A DNA stretch of 64,000 nt, taken from contig CP053167.1 in assembly GCA_014607495.2 (NCBI GenBank), forward strand, positions 2,232,001 through 2,296,000. Direction: 5' to 3'. The notes under the pieces were generated by a model. It saw only the letters and a list, made by a program, of their open reading frames with translations. It ran no database searches and was not told where the DNA came from. Shown here piece after piece: positions 23,167-33,031 of this stretch. The position numbers were made by a program, and so were the translations under genes. The stretch is from Carposina sasakii (Eukaryota; Arthropoda; Insecta; Lepidoptera; Carposinidae). Position 1 is the stretch's first letter. Each line of letters opens with the position of its first letter.

Positions 23167-24807
23167 ATGCCGAGGAAGACTAGGAACACGTGTCGAAGTC
23201 CCGCTGACATGCTCAGTGACGACGCAAGCGAGCTTGAGCAATTCGCCCACGCAACGGAGCAGAGCGCCAGGGGCGCCCCCGTGGCTGATGCCGCACCGCC
23301 GGCTGCGAACATCGAGGCTCTCCTAGCAAGAATCGTGGAACCTTTCGCCAGGATGCAAGCGGAGACGAACCGCACCTTGGTAGAAACTCTCAGTGCTTTA
23401 TCCTACAACAACTGGCAACCAACATCGTCGACGCCAACGCTCGGCGTCCATGCGCCCACCGATCACTCGTCCGTAATGGCCGCCGGAGGCAACCTATCGA
23501 AGTGCACGGCGAGGTTCGACGGGAAGTCCCGCGACGCGGAGGCGCTGGAGACGTTCATCGACGCGGTGCAGGTGTATAAGGAGTGCACGGGAGTCAGCGA
23601 CGAGCACGCGCTGCGCGGCCTGCCCATGCTGCTGGAGGGCGATGCGGCTGTGTGGTGGCGCGGCGCGCGCGCCGGGGCCGCCTCGTGGACCGACGCCGTG
23701 GCGCGCCTACGTGCCATGTATGGGGTGCAGCAACCAGCACACAGGATTCTGCGAGAAATCTACGCTGAGGAACAAAAAGACTCCGACCGTGGTGAAGTAT
23801 TTATAAGTAAAGTGCGCGCTTTATTAGTGAAGTTACCGTATGAGGTGCCTGCACCGATGCAGATTGATATAATTTACGGGCTACTGCATCGTCGTGTCCG
23901 GAAAAGATTACCAAGAGGCCAAATGAGTGATAGTATTAATGAGTTTGTCAACAGGGTTAGGGTGATCGAGGACGAAATCGACGTGAGCATGCATACCTAT
24001 CCTTTAAAATCTAGTGTTACTATGCCGACTAAGATGGCGGCGCGGGAGACGATTCACGCACGCGCAAGGCGCGAACGCGACATCGAAGTCGAACTCGATC
24101 CGTCCGAGCGCGGCCGCGGCGTTACCATCGGTTCGAGCGTTACTACCGGTACGAAACTCACTAGTAACTCGAACGTCAACTCGAAGCGAGATAATCGTGT
24201 TAGATGTTCGCTTTGTAAATGTTACGGGCATTCGGTAGAAGATTGTCGTAATTTACAAAAGAAAAACAATAAATCGCAAACTGTCAACAGCGCCGTTTCG
24301 AATAACGAGGATAGCAACATCGGGCCTATCCCGATACGCTGTTACGGATGCGGTCGACCGGGCGTAGTTAGGTCGAAATGCGAGAATTGCGCCGGGAAAA
24401 CTGTACCTGCTAAGTCGTACGATTTTAATACTTTGACCAATGATGACGTCATAAGTACATCTTACGGAACAGCAGCATCGCGCCCAACGGTTTCCATACA
24501 TATCGCGAATAGGTTAGGCGTCGCGATACTCGATACTGGAGCGACCTGTAGTGTCGCCAGTCCAATGTTACAAAATGTTTTACGATCTGACGGATTACAA
24601 TTTCGAAAGACAGACCGCACCATAGGGCTTGCGGACGGTTCTCGTCAGTTGAAATCAGTATTGATCGCGGCAGTCCCGGTACATATCGAAGGTAGACAGA
24701 TTATAACCGAGTTCATGGTGTTTCCAGGGGAAAACACTCGAACATTGTTAGGCCGCGATTTTATTAGTAATGCTGGGATCATTTTGGACCTAGCCCAGGA
24801 GTCATGA
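23167..24807 (+). pseudogene. gag: Gypsy D Gag-protease
   Basis: 546 residues from ATG 23,167 (MPRKTRNTCRSP). Capsid about residues 100-290; nucleocapsid with a CCHC knuckle CSLCKCYGHSVEDC near 24,208 and a second cluster CYGCGRPGVVRSKCENC near 24,340 where Val replaces His; then an aspartic protease with LDTGATCS near 24,532 and LLGRDF. It ends at TGA 24,805-24,807. The reverse transcriptase lies downstream in the same frame, so this stop either is a nonsense change (TGG to TGA would restore a common Trp here) or is read through. I favour a mutation. Confidence 0.85.
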
Positions 24808-26184
24808 TTCTTTTCTGATAGTCCTGAACAGATATTTCCTTTCGCATCGGTCCTGCTAAATAGGAATACAGAATTGATGCGCGCAGACATCTCCGACTTA
24901 GACCTGCGCGAGGATGAGGGAACAAAATTGTCGCCGGAACAGAGAGATGCTCTCAACGTCTTTTTGCGACGCAGAGGAGACCAGTTCGCTGCCGAGGGCC
25001 CTCCCACAGACTTCGCGACCCACAGGATTAAGGTAAGTGATGATCAAGAACCTATCGCTTCGCCGCCATTTAGGTTGTCGCCGCCGAAGAAGCAGGCCTT
25101 GGAGAAAGAGCTACATAAGCTGCTGAGCGGTGACGTCATTGAGGAATGCGAATCCCCGTGGGCTTCCAACGTCGTTCTGGTGAAAAAGAAGGACGGGAGC
25201 TTCAGGCTTTGTATTGATTATCGCAATCTCAATGCTGTCACAGAGCCAGATCGCTACCCGCTCCCCAGGATCGAGGACATCCTGCACGCAGCCAAAACCA
25301 GTAAGTTCATGACGACCTTGGATTTAAGATCTGGTTACTTTCAGGTTAACGTACACCCAGACGACCGCGATAAGACTGCGTTTACCAGTCCGTTAGGTAC
25401 TTTTCGTTTTAAACGCATGCCGATGGGTTTACGTAACGCGGGTGCGACGTTTCAACGGCTGATTGACAGGTTCCAGTCAAATTTAAAAGAGGTCAGTATC
25501 CTCGCGTACCTAGATGACTTGATCATCTTATCACCGGGCCCTTTCGAACGTCATTTAGCAGACTTGGAAGCTGTGTTCGATCGCTTGGCCATGTTCAACC
25601 TGAGAGTAAACCGCACGAAGAGCAACTTCGCTTGTGAATCGGTAAGGTTCCTCGGGCACGTAATCGTTCCAGGAGGCATTCACGTCGACCCGGATAAAAC
25701 CGCGGCAATTACAGGTATGAGGACTCCCACTAACGTCAAACATCTGAAGTGTTTTCTGCAGACCACGAGTTGGTTTCGCCGCTTCATACCCAATTACGCG
25801 GACATAGCTAGACCGCTGACGGATCTCCTCAAGAAGTCAAGTGTGTGGAGCTGGAGTCCTGAACGAGAGGACGCATTTCAGCGTCTTAAGAACCTCCTCG
25901 TATCCGCCCCTATTCTACGTCAAGCGGATGAGATGATGCCGTTCATCCTTAGAACTGACAGTAGCGGATATTGTCTCGGTGCAGCTCTGCTCCAGGGGGA
26001 GGATGTTGTCGGTCCCGTAACCTACGTTTTAGAGCGCATTAGTGACGGGGTCTCGTTAGGGAGGTATCATGTGTCTTTATTGACCCCTTTCATCGGATCT
26101 GTCCAAGATCCGATTCAAGAGAAGCGTAGGAGGGGGAGACCTCGTAAGGCTAACCCAGCGCCGAGGACGCAACGCCTGGGTTAG
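24808..26184 (+). pseudogene. pol: Gypsy D reverse transcriptase with fused integrase tail
   Basis: The same frame as gag-protease, open from the TGA; the first ATG is 24,874. The reverse transcriptase is complete, with YLDDL near 25,508. RNase H begins (RTDSSGYCLGAALL, about 25,950) and breaks off at about 26,005. There the frame joins the extreme C terminus of integrase (VLERISDGVSLGRYHVSLL) and a basic RRGRPRK motif. The deletion removed about 1.7 kb but kept the frame. It lacks integrase catalytic residues, so it is non-autonomous. Confidence 0.85.
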
Positions 26185-26194
26185 AGGGGGAGGG

Positions 26195-26463
26195 TGTAAC
26201 GCGCGCCCACAGTTTCATATTCGCGCGGTGCCGTTTCGTGCTACGCTCGGACGCCTTCGGTAACGTTCGGCTCGCGATCGCCCCACACCGGTCCGTTCGC
26301 TCGACGAACGCGTCTCCCGCGACGCAATGCGCGCGCACGGCAGTCGGCCGGCATGTATGACAGCGAGAGCTCACGTCGCTTCCGCTCCAAAATACTTACC
26401 TACTATATAAGTTATGCTAAGTTTCCCTGTGTTTAAAGCAATAAACTATTGAAGAAACTTACA
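26195..26463 (+). repeat. Gypsy D 3' LTR
   Basis: Preceded by the polypurine tract AGAGGGGGAGGG ending at 26,194. Matches 22,869-23,135. Confidence 0.9.
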
Positions 26464-26553
26464 ACAGTTAATAATTATATTTGGTCATTAAAAAAAGCAA
26501 AATGCGCTGTAAAATATTTTTGACCGCCTAAATTGCTAAAATCGACTTCTGTG
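26464..26553 (+). other. Transib 3' flank up to the Gypsy C LTR
   Basis: About 90 bases after the ACAG target copy, presumably Transib 3' non-coding DNA. It ends CTTCTGTG and joins the Gypsy C LTR at 26,554. No Transib terminal repeat is clear. Confidence 0.5.
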
Positions 26554-26817
26554 CGGCGTCTATTGTGCACAGGCTACCTCAGCACCGCACACCCCGTGCA
26601 TTCCCAAGGCTTGCGCACCCGGCGACCGGCCGCAAGCGCCGCCTCTCGGCAGTCTGCCCATAACTCCGACGCGGAACGTATGTCTGTTTGCTCCCCGACG
26701 ACTGGCTTAAATACGTGCGTTCTCATTTGCAATATCCCATTGCCTATTGCTTTCCTATCTCGCTTGACTGTGCAGCGCCTTCTATTTTTTATTAAGCTTG
26801 GCCTTTCTAACGCTTTA
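26554..26817 (+). repeat. Gypsy C 3' LTR, lacking its first ~196 bases
   Basis: Matches 1425-1688. The U3 start and polypurine tract are gone, so the junction at 26,553/26,554 is a rearrangement, not an LTR boundary. Confidence 0.8.
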
Positions 26818-26821
26818 AAAG

Positions 26822-27013
26822 TAAATCAATATTGAAAATAAGAAAAGACAATAATTTAAAATTTAAAGATATTTCTTTGCCAGAGGAAATTAACGCAAAT
26901 ACTGGTTACCATGTAAAATGTTATAAAAACTTTCTTGCCGTGATGAAAAAATATCGCACGAGTGAATCATCAACTTCTTCAAATCTACCATCATCATCAT
27001 CAGGTATTTTTTA
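26822..27013 (+). pseudogene. Academ transposase, second coding segment
   Basis: Directly continues the frame cut at 1228 (ILKIRKDNNLKFKDISL). It holds the second half of a Cys/His finger, GYHVKCYKNF, and a serine-rich end. The CAG|GTATTT at 27,000-27,008 looks like a splice donor; the next coding block starts about 100 bases on. Confidence 0.55.
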
Positions 27014-27116
27014 AATCAAGATTTATTGATTATTATTGACGGAAATAAAAATAATTACGTAAAAATAAAAATTATTATTTATTATGAATATCTCAATGGT
27101 TTTTTTTTTATATAAA

Positions 27117-28706
27117 TGCCATCGACAAACGTAGAAACAGTGACAGTAGCCCCTCTAATAGCTACTGAAGAAAGCGGAGCATCAACATCTGCTGAAGTGC
27201 CCGTTACTAAAACAAGCCATGCAGATAGGCTATGTGTGTTTTGTCAAAATAAATATAAACGAGTGAAAGGGCGATACCAACCTCTTCACTCGTCAGAAAG
27301 ATCAAGTTTGATGCAAGTTCTGAAAGAATTTGGCGAAAATAATGAATTTTATAACAAAGTTAGCGCAGATTCAAGCCCATTGATTTTTTTATCATAATAG
27401 CTGTCGAACAATTGCCATATATACTTTACAAGAACAAGCGAGGACAAAATCACCACCGAAGAAGACTTGGAAATATTTTCACAAACTGGCTTTTGATGAA
27501 ATGCAAATTTTTATCAGCGAGGAAATAATAAATAAAAAATGGACATTTTCATTCACATACTTATGTAAATACTACTTTGAATTATTACAAGGAATACTCG
27601 AGGAAAATAATGAAGATGTTGATGTTAATTTTAGTACCCAGCGGTTTGAAGCTAAATTGTTACAGAATTACGATGAAATTACAATTATCAAGAGGGACAG
27701 AAAAAAATATGTAACATTAAAGGATTCTGTTGTTGATGCAAAATTATGTGAACTGTTGGAAGATGCAGAGATATTGCAAAGAGCAGCATCAATTTTACGA
27801 AAAACTATTTTAAAAATGACAAAGAAAGAATTATCAGAAAACATAACAACTGCTGATTTGTTAAATGGCGAATGTGAAATACCTAAGCAATTACTTGATT
27901 TTTTATTGTTTTCTTCTGGGTGGTTATAAACGACGTCGGAGAATTAGTGAAGGTTGTATAAGGAAAACTAATTCATTGGCAGAAGATTTGATTTATAATG
28001 TTACTAATGGGTCTGTCAAAACCAAAAAACACATCACTCTGGGCATGACATTGAAGAGTTTGACGAGCAGCAGAAAGATCGTAGAAATTATAAATAAATA
28101 TGGTCATTGTTGTAGTTATCATGTTATTGAAGAATTGGAAACTGCAGCAACAACTACGTTATTGAATCGTTCTAAAATTTGTCCAAATGAAATTTGTAAA
28201 AGACAAGATTTATTCACAGGAGTAGCCTTCGACAACTTCGATCGTTACGTTGATACTGCTACTGGTAAAGATACCCTACATGATACGGTAAGCATAATCT
28301 ATCAAACAGTTCTAGAAAATGAGGAATCAACAAAGGGAACTTCTGAGCAACTCCAAAATCCCTCTGAACATGGTGAGTGCACAGGCGAGCTATCCGTTTC
28401 ATGTGTTCATGCAGGACATAAAAGAAGAAGGACTCTTGATGCTATCATCCCAGATTTAGTCCCATATTCAAAGAAACCCAAGATGAATGATGAATTATTG
28501 TCTTTATCTGACAATTTAAGAAATGAAGCAACACCAGCTTCACTAGAAACAATTTAACAGCAAAAGTTTCTGTGGATGCTTTGCCATGCTCTAAAAATTA
28601 AAAAAACATCGATGTGGGTTGGGTTCCATCATAATTTAAACAAAGATTCTCATAATAACAAAGAAAAAATTTGTTATCTCACACCAATAAACGAATCACC
28701 GACAAA
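27117..28706 (+). pseudogene. Academ transposase, middle part
   Basis: Opens with MPSTNVETVTV and a second Cys/His cluster, CVFCQNKYKR ... YHNSC. A T-run near 27,385 shifts the frame before YHNSC, and a second shift lies near 27,905. The family block VAFDNFDRYV (near 28,224), probably with the first catalytic Asp, follows. A TAA at 28,555 interrupts the frame, which then stays open to the MITE at 28,709. The MITE removed, the frame joins 29,075 exactly. Function inferred: DDE-type strand transfer. The gene is dead. Confidence 0.55.
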
Positions 28707-28708
28707 TA

Positions 28709-29072
28709 CAGGGTGTTTTTTTGTGGCCACCTTTAACGAAGGGTGCGTACTCTATACATAAAATAAAGTAAGTTTATGCCAAAAAAAATGCTGGGAAAAA
28801 AAAATTTTAATTACTTGATCTGGCAAAATTTATAGTGTCTAGTGTTTATGCTAGTTTATTTATAGACAGATATTAATTATTTCTCGGGAAAAAATCTTGC
28901 TGCGTGCGTCTATGTGCATTTATGCAGAAAAACGCAGTCTATTTATTCAACTTTGGACCCTAATATTTTGGAAACCACACACTTCCCAGGTATGCTTCCA
29001 TGGAGAAAAATGATCGTGATGATGAGGAGATTCCGTAGTTTTCGGGAACGTTGACAACCAAAAATCACCCTG
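28709..29072. mobile_element. 364-bp MITE with TA target (copy 1)
   Basis: Ends CAGGGTG and CACCCTG, flanked by TA (28,707-28,708 and 29,073-29,074). A second copy is 41,713-42,092 and a diverged part-copy is near 52,432. TA targets suggest a Tc1/mariner-type enzyme supplied in trans. No coding capacity. Confidence 0.8.
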
Positions 29073-29074
29073 TA

Positions 29075-30183
29075 TACCAGTTGTAATAGAAACTATGAAA
29101 CAAAGTCAAAGTATTGCTGCAGAAATTGGACAACCTTGCATTAATGTAACATATGATCTAGCTATAGCAAAAATTGCTATGCAGGTACAGTCTACAGAAA
29201 AGCCAGTTTATGATAATTTATTTATCCATTTAGGACCGTTCCACATCATGTTAGCATTGTTTAGAGTAATTGGAAAATTTATTGACGACAGTGGAATAAT
29301 GAATGTAGCTGTTGAAAGTGAAATTATCGCAAATGGTTCAGTAGATGGATTTTTGAAAGGAAAACATTTTAATCGATGTACGCGGCTGCATCCATTAATG
29401 GCACTAGGACTAGAAATATTATGTTTTCAATCTTTCATAGAAAAAGAATATATAAGTATTGATGAAGATGTTTACAATAATCTCTCTACATTTATCGATG
29501 GTAATGAACCGTTTGTGAACGTCATAGAAAATGAAGCAATATCAACATTGATGACTCGATACCAATATCACAAAGAACAATGTAGAAAAGGAACTTTTGG
29601 TAAAACGCCTCAATTTTATGTTATTTATATGGATCTTGTTCATCACTATCAGTTACTGAGTCGAAGCATTAGGACTGGAAACTTTTCTTTGTACAAATAT
29701 ATTCTGTCAAAAATAGCAAATATATTTTTTATGACAAATCAGCCTAATTATTCACGATGGCTGATAAAATACCATGATAATTTGTTAAAAGTTGGTCTTA
29801 CACATCCCTCAATTGAAAAATTTATGAAAGATGGATACCTTGGAATCAAACGTACTAATAAATCTTTCTCTAGACAGCCAATAGATCTAGTACTTGAACA
29901 AACTATTAATGCCGACGCGGGAAAAAGATTAACTGGTGTAATCCAGTTCACACATTCTATTTCCGCTCGTCAGCGATGGGCTAGAAGTCACGACATAAGA
30001 ACAACAGTCATATCTCACACTCTGGACATTACTGGTTTACGAAGAAAAAATGATGTATAGCAGACCTGGAAGAACATGCAATGAAAAGAGATTCAGCACA
30101 GTTGTGGAAGTTCATAAATACCTTTGAGAAATTTCTAAATCCATTTATGTTGAATCTAAACAAAGATTGTCTGTATAACATCG
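29075..30183 (+). pseudogene. Academ transposase, core part
   Basis: Continues after the MITE. It contains VTYDLAIAKIAMQV (near 29,140) and FIHLGPFHIMLALF (near 29,221), blocks I know from a broad family of animal transposon proteins with this architecture. The frame breaks at about 30,055 by one base, then runs on (ADLEEHAMKRDSAQLWKF) to the hAT insertion at 30,192. It would have been the catalytic middle of the protein. Confidence 0.5.
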
Positions 30184-30890
30184 GTAATGGTTAGGGTTTG
30201 TTCCCGGGAATTCTCGTCCCGGGAATTCCCGGGAAATCGGTCGGTCTCGTACCCGGGAAATTCAGCTCGAGAAAAGTCGAGACATCGAGAAGTTTAAATA
30301 AACATTTTTACGCTTAGCTTTCTTTGTAAATGCGAGGCGGCAGCGGCATCCTTTGACAGCACGGCTCGTGTCTGTCGGTATCCTTTGTTTTTGCCGACAA
30401 ACGCAAGCGCGACGCGGCCCCAGTTGTATTTTGTTCATTCGTGTTTCAACTCCCGCCGTGTTCGGATCGGTCGGATCATAAACCCAGCATAGTGAGTGTA
30501 TACTATTTAGTGACGCACGAGTAATAGAATCGCAGAACAAACAGGTAAGTATTGTTATTATTTATTTAAATAGTTCAAGTGTTTGTTTTGTTTTGTAAGT
30601 ACTTTTGTATTACCAAAATAATATTTTTGTTTAAAATGAATAGGTATGTTAAAGAAATAAAACTTTTGTTTTTAATCAAATAAGAGAATTGTTAGTGCAT
30701 AAATATTTACCGATTTCATTAATTGCATTTGTATTGCAGATGTTGTAATAATCCCATAAAAGCCTAAATTTCTAAACTAAACACATAATATTAAGACGTT
30801 GTTTTATGGCAATTTATCTACTACAAATAACACAAAACGTATCCAACCAATCCTACCAAACGTAGTATACAAAAGGACACAGCTATTTTT

Positions 30891-30958
30891 TCATCATCAT
30901 CATCAGCCTAACCTAACCACATCAACCCCCTGCTGGGCATAGGCCTCCCCACTGTTGC
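30891..30958 (+). repeat. Lepidopteran dispersed repeat in the hAT leader
   Basis: Contains CATCATCATCATCAGCC and GCTGGGCATAGGCCTCCCC, a short repeat known from many moth and butterfly genomes. Part of the 5' leader of the hAT, no coding role. Confidence 0.55.
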
Positions 30959-31041
30959 GTCAGCTATTTTGTAGGTACTAAACTAAAATACTTACTAATT
31001 CTTGAACTGTTTGTTATAGATTTTACAACTAATGAACCAAA

Positions 31042-32681
31042 ATGGAAACTTCCAAAGTTTGGAAATATTTCAAGAAAAATAAGGACGCCTCAAATGCGCA
31101 ATGTCTAAAATGTCCTAAAACCATAGCCGCCTGTAAAGGATCAAACACAAGCGGACTAGTGAGGCATTTAGCTCATGTACACAAAATTGATGTAAGATCC
31201 ACCGAGGTTCAAATGGACACAGAAGAAGCATCTACCAGTTCGTCTAGTTCCGGGGTGACGGCACCAAAAAAATTAAGAAGTGATTTTGAAACTATGCACG
31301 TACAGCAAACACTGAAATTTGACGTTCAACCCAGAAAATCGTTAGGTGAAATTTTAGCTAAACTTTCAGCCCAAGATGGTTTTACTATAAGAGGCATTAC
31401 TAAAAGTGAATTTATCCGTGAATCACTTGCTGCCAAGGGGTATAAACTTCCAAAGACCCAAACCGAAGTTATGAACCTAATATTGAAGTTTTATGATGAA
31501 AAGGAGAAAGAGATGATAAAAGAGCTTTCTCAGCTTTGCACATCAGGAAACCGGCTAAGTGTGACAATTGACGAGTGGACGAGCATACGAAACAGACGAT
31601 ATTTTAGCGTCTGTGTTCATACAGCAGATGCAAAAGTTTACAATTTGGGGCTAGTTTACATACCCGGAAAATGCGGTGCCGCAGAGGTTAGAGAAATAGT
31701 AGATGAGCGTTTGAAATACTTTGGGGTAAACTTCGAGCATTATGTCTTGGCCGTAACAAGCGACGGGCCAAATGTTATGAAAAAATTTGGCAGAGAGAGC
31801 CCTTGTGAGATGGTCCTCTGTGTAAACCATGCCATCCATTTGGCTATTCTTGATACCTTTTGCAAAAAAAAACAGTAACTACAGTTGCTAGAAGAAACAC
31901 ACCTGTTAGCGACGATGAACACAGCAGCTCTGATGAAGCCAGCACTGATAACGATGACGAAGAATCTGATGATGAATCTATATTGCAGCCTATTGACGAC
32001 ATAAACAAAGTGCTAAATGAGACCCGTTCGATCATAAGATTTTTCAGAAAGAGTCCCCTTAGAAATATCACACTACAAAAACATGTGAAGACTGAATTCG
32101 GGGCCGAACTAGTCTTATTACAGGATGTCAGAACTAGGTGGAATTCAATGCTAACAATGATTGAGCGTTTCTTGAAGTTAAAAAATTCCATTAAAAAAGC
32201 CTTGATTGATTTAGATAGCTCATTTAAATGGAAGGAGGAAAATATTCCTATACTACAAAAATTGCGGTTGATATTGACGCCAACTAAACTTGCAGTTGAA
32301 GCATTGAGCAGACAAGATGCCAATTTACTAACTGCAGAGGCTATATCAGATGTGTTGCTAAAACAATTAGAAAGTATCGACGACCCTTTGGCTCTTCAGT
32401 TAGTAGAATCTCTTTAAATGAAAATATCAGATCGTCGGAATACACCTCTAATATCGCTGCTACGCTACCTAAACAGCCCCGATAATTTTATTCTCAAGAA
32501 GAGTGCTTATTTTACCGATAATAGCAAGACATTTTTAATTGGATACGCTGAAGACTTATTCAATCGTCTATACCCCACTGTTCCCACTACTACAGAACCT
32601 TCGACAGGAAATAATTCAGAAGTTGTCGAAGCAGTTATTAGTGAGATTAGTTATAATAAGAAGAAGTATGATTGTTTTTAG
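31042..32681 (+). pseudogene. hAT transposase with N-terminal BED zinc finger
   Basis: ATG 31,042 starts METSKVWKYFKKN. The BED finger (C-x2-C ... H-x4-H; CLKCPKT ... HLAHVH) spans about residues 10-50. An RNase H-like fold with TIDEWTSIRNRRYF (first Asp near 31,567) and VTSDGPNVMKKF follows, then CVNHAIHLAI. A run of nine A at 31,864-31,872 shifts the frame. The protein continues in another frame with an acidic linker (about 31,905-31,980) and RTRWNSMLTMIERF. A TAA at 32,415 breaks it again. The C-terminal hAT dimerisation domain is absent or lost. This is a broken cut-and-paste enzyme that once acted on the hAT ends. Confidence 0.82.
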
Positions 32682-32815
32682 TTAAGATGTTTGTTTTAAG
32701 CTGATTGTTAACAGAGATTTTGTTTTTTATTACAGATTAGTGAGATGAGATTAGTTATGATAAGGAGAAGAAGTATGATTGTTTTTAGTTAGCAATTTTG
32801 TTTTGAGCTGATTTT
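32640..32815 (+). repeat. Direct repeat at the hAT transposase end
   Basis: A stretch of about 70 bases with AGAAGTATGATTGTTTTTAG (32,661-32,680) is repeated, slightly changed, with the same core at 32,771-32,790. The second copy carries no extra gene. Confidence 0.55.
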
Positions 32816-33031
32816 TTATTGAGAACTTGTTTTTTTTGTTAAAAATTATGTTGATTTTTTTCATGTATAATAAACACAGTTAAATTAAAGACTCTTTTTA
32901 TTAATTAAACAAAAATTTAGACGTATTTTATTTTTTCTCGACAACCCGAGAAGACCCGAGAAATCAGGCTCGAGAAGTCTCGACACCCGAGAACTAAAAA
33001 ACCTCGAGAAATCGGAAACCCTAGTAATGGT

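Larger units (their letters stand above)
22869..26463 (+). mobile_element. Ty3/Gypsy element D, internally deleted
   Basis: LTRs of 267 and 269 bp, 4-bp target ACAG (22,865-22,868 and 26,464-26,467), a primer-binding site, gag-protease, reverse transcriptase and a short C-terminal tail, then a polypurine tract. Most of RNase H and nearly all of integrase are missing, so the copy is about 3.6 kb and could move only with enzymes supplied by relatives. It sits just after the Transib stop codon. Its coding regions are GC-rich compared with the surrounding AT-rich DNA. Confidence 0.9.
1229..26817 (+). mobile_element. Ty3/Gypsy retrotransposon C, interrupted and 3'-damaged
   Basis: The 5' LTR is 1229-1688, followed by a primer-binding site, a gag start at 1712, and then a BEL element inserted at 1843-17,221. 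Gag resumes at 17,222 and pol runs to about 20,512. The end of integrase, the polypurine tract and the first ~196 bases of the 3' LTR are missing and replaced by Transib-derived sequence. The remaining 3' LTR is 26,554-26,817. The 4-bp target AAAG (1225-1228 and 26,818-26,821) shows a real integration into the Academ gene before these later events. Confidence 0.88.
30192..33023 (+). mobile_element. hAT DNA transposon
   Basis: Terminal TAGGGTTT and AAACCCTA, flanked by a perfect 8-bp duplication GTAATGGT (30,184-30,191 and 33,024-33,031), the hAT signature. It carries a BED-finger transposase with two breaks. Both ends carry clustered short palindromic motifs (CCCGGGAA on the left; CCCGAGAA and CTCGAGAA on the right). 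Removing the element restores the Academ frame. Confidence 0.92.
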
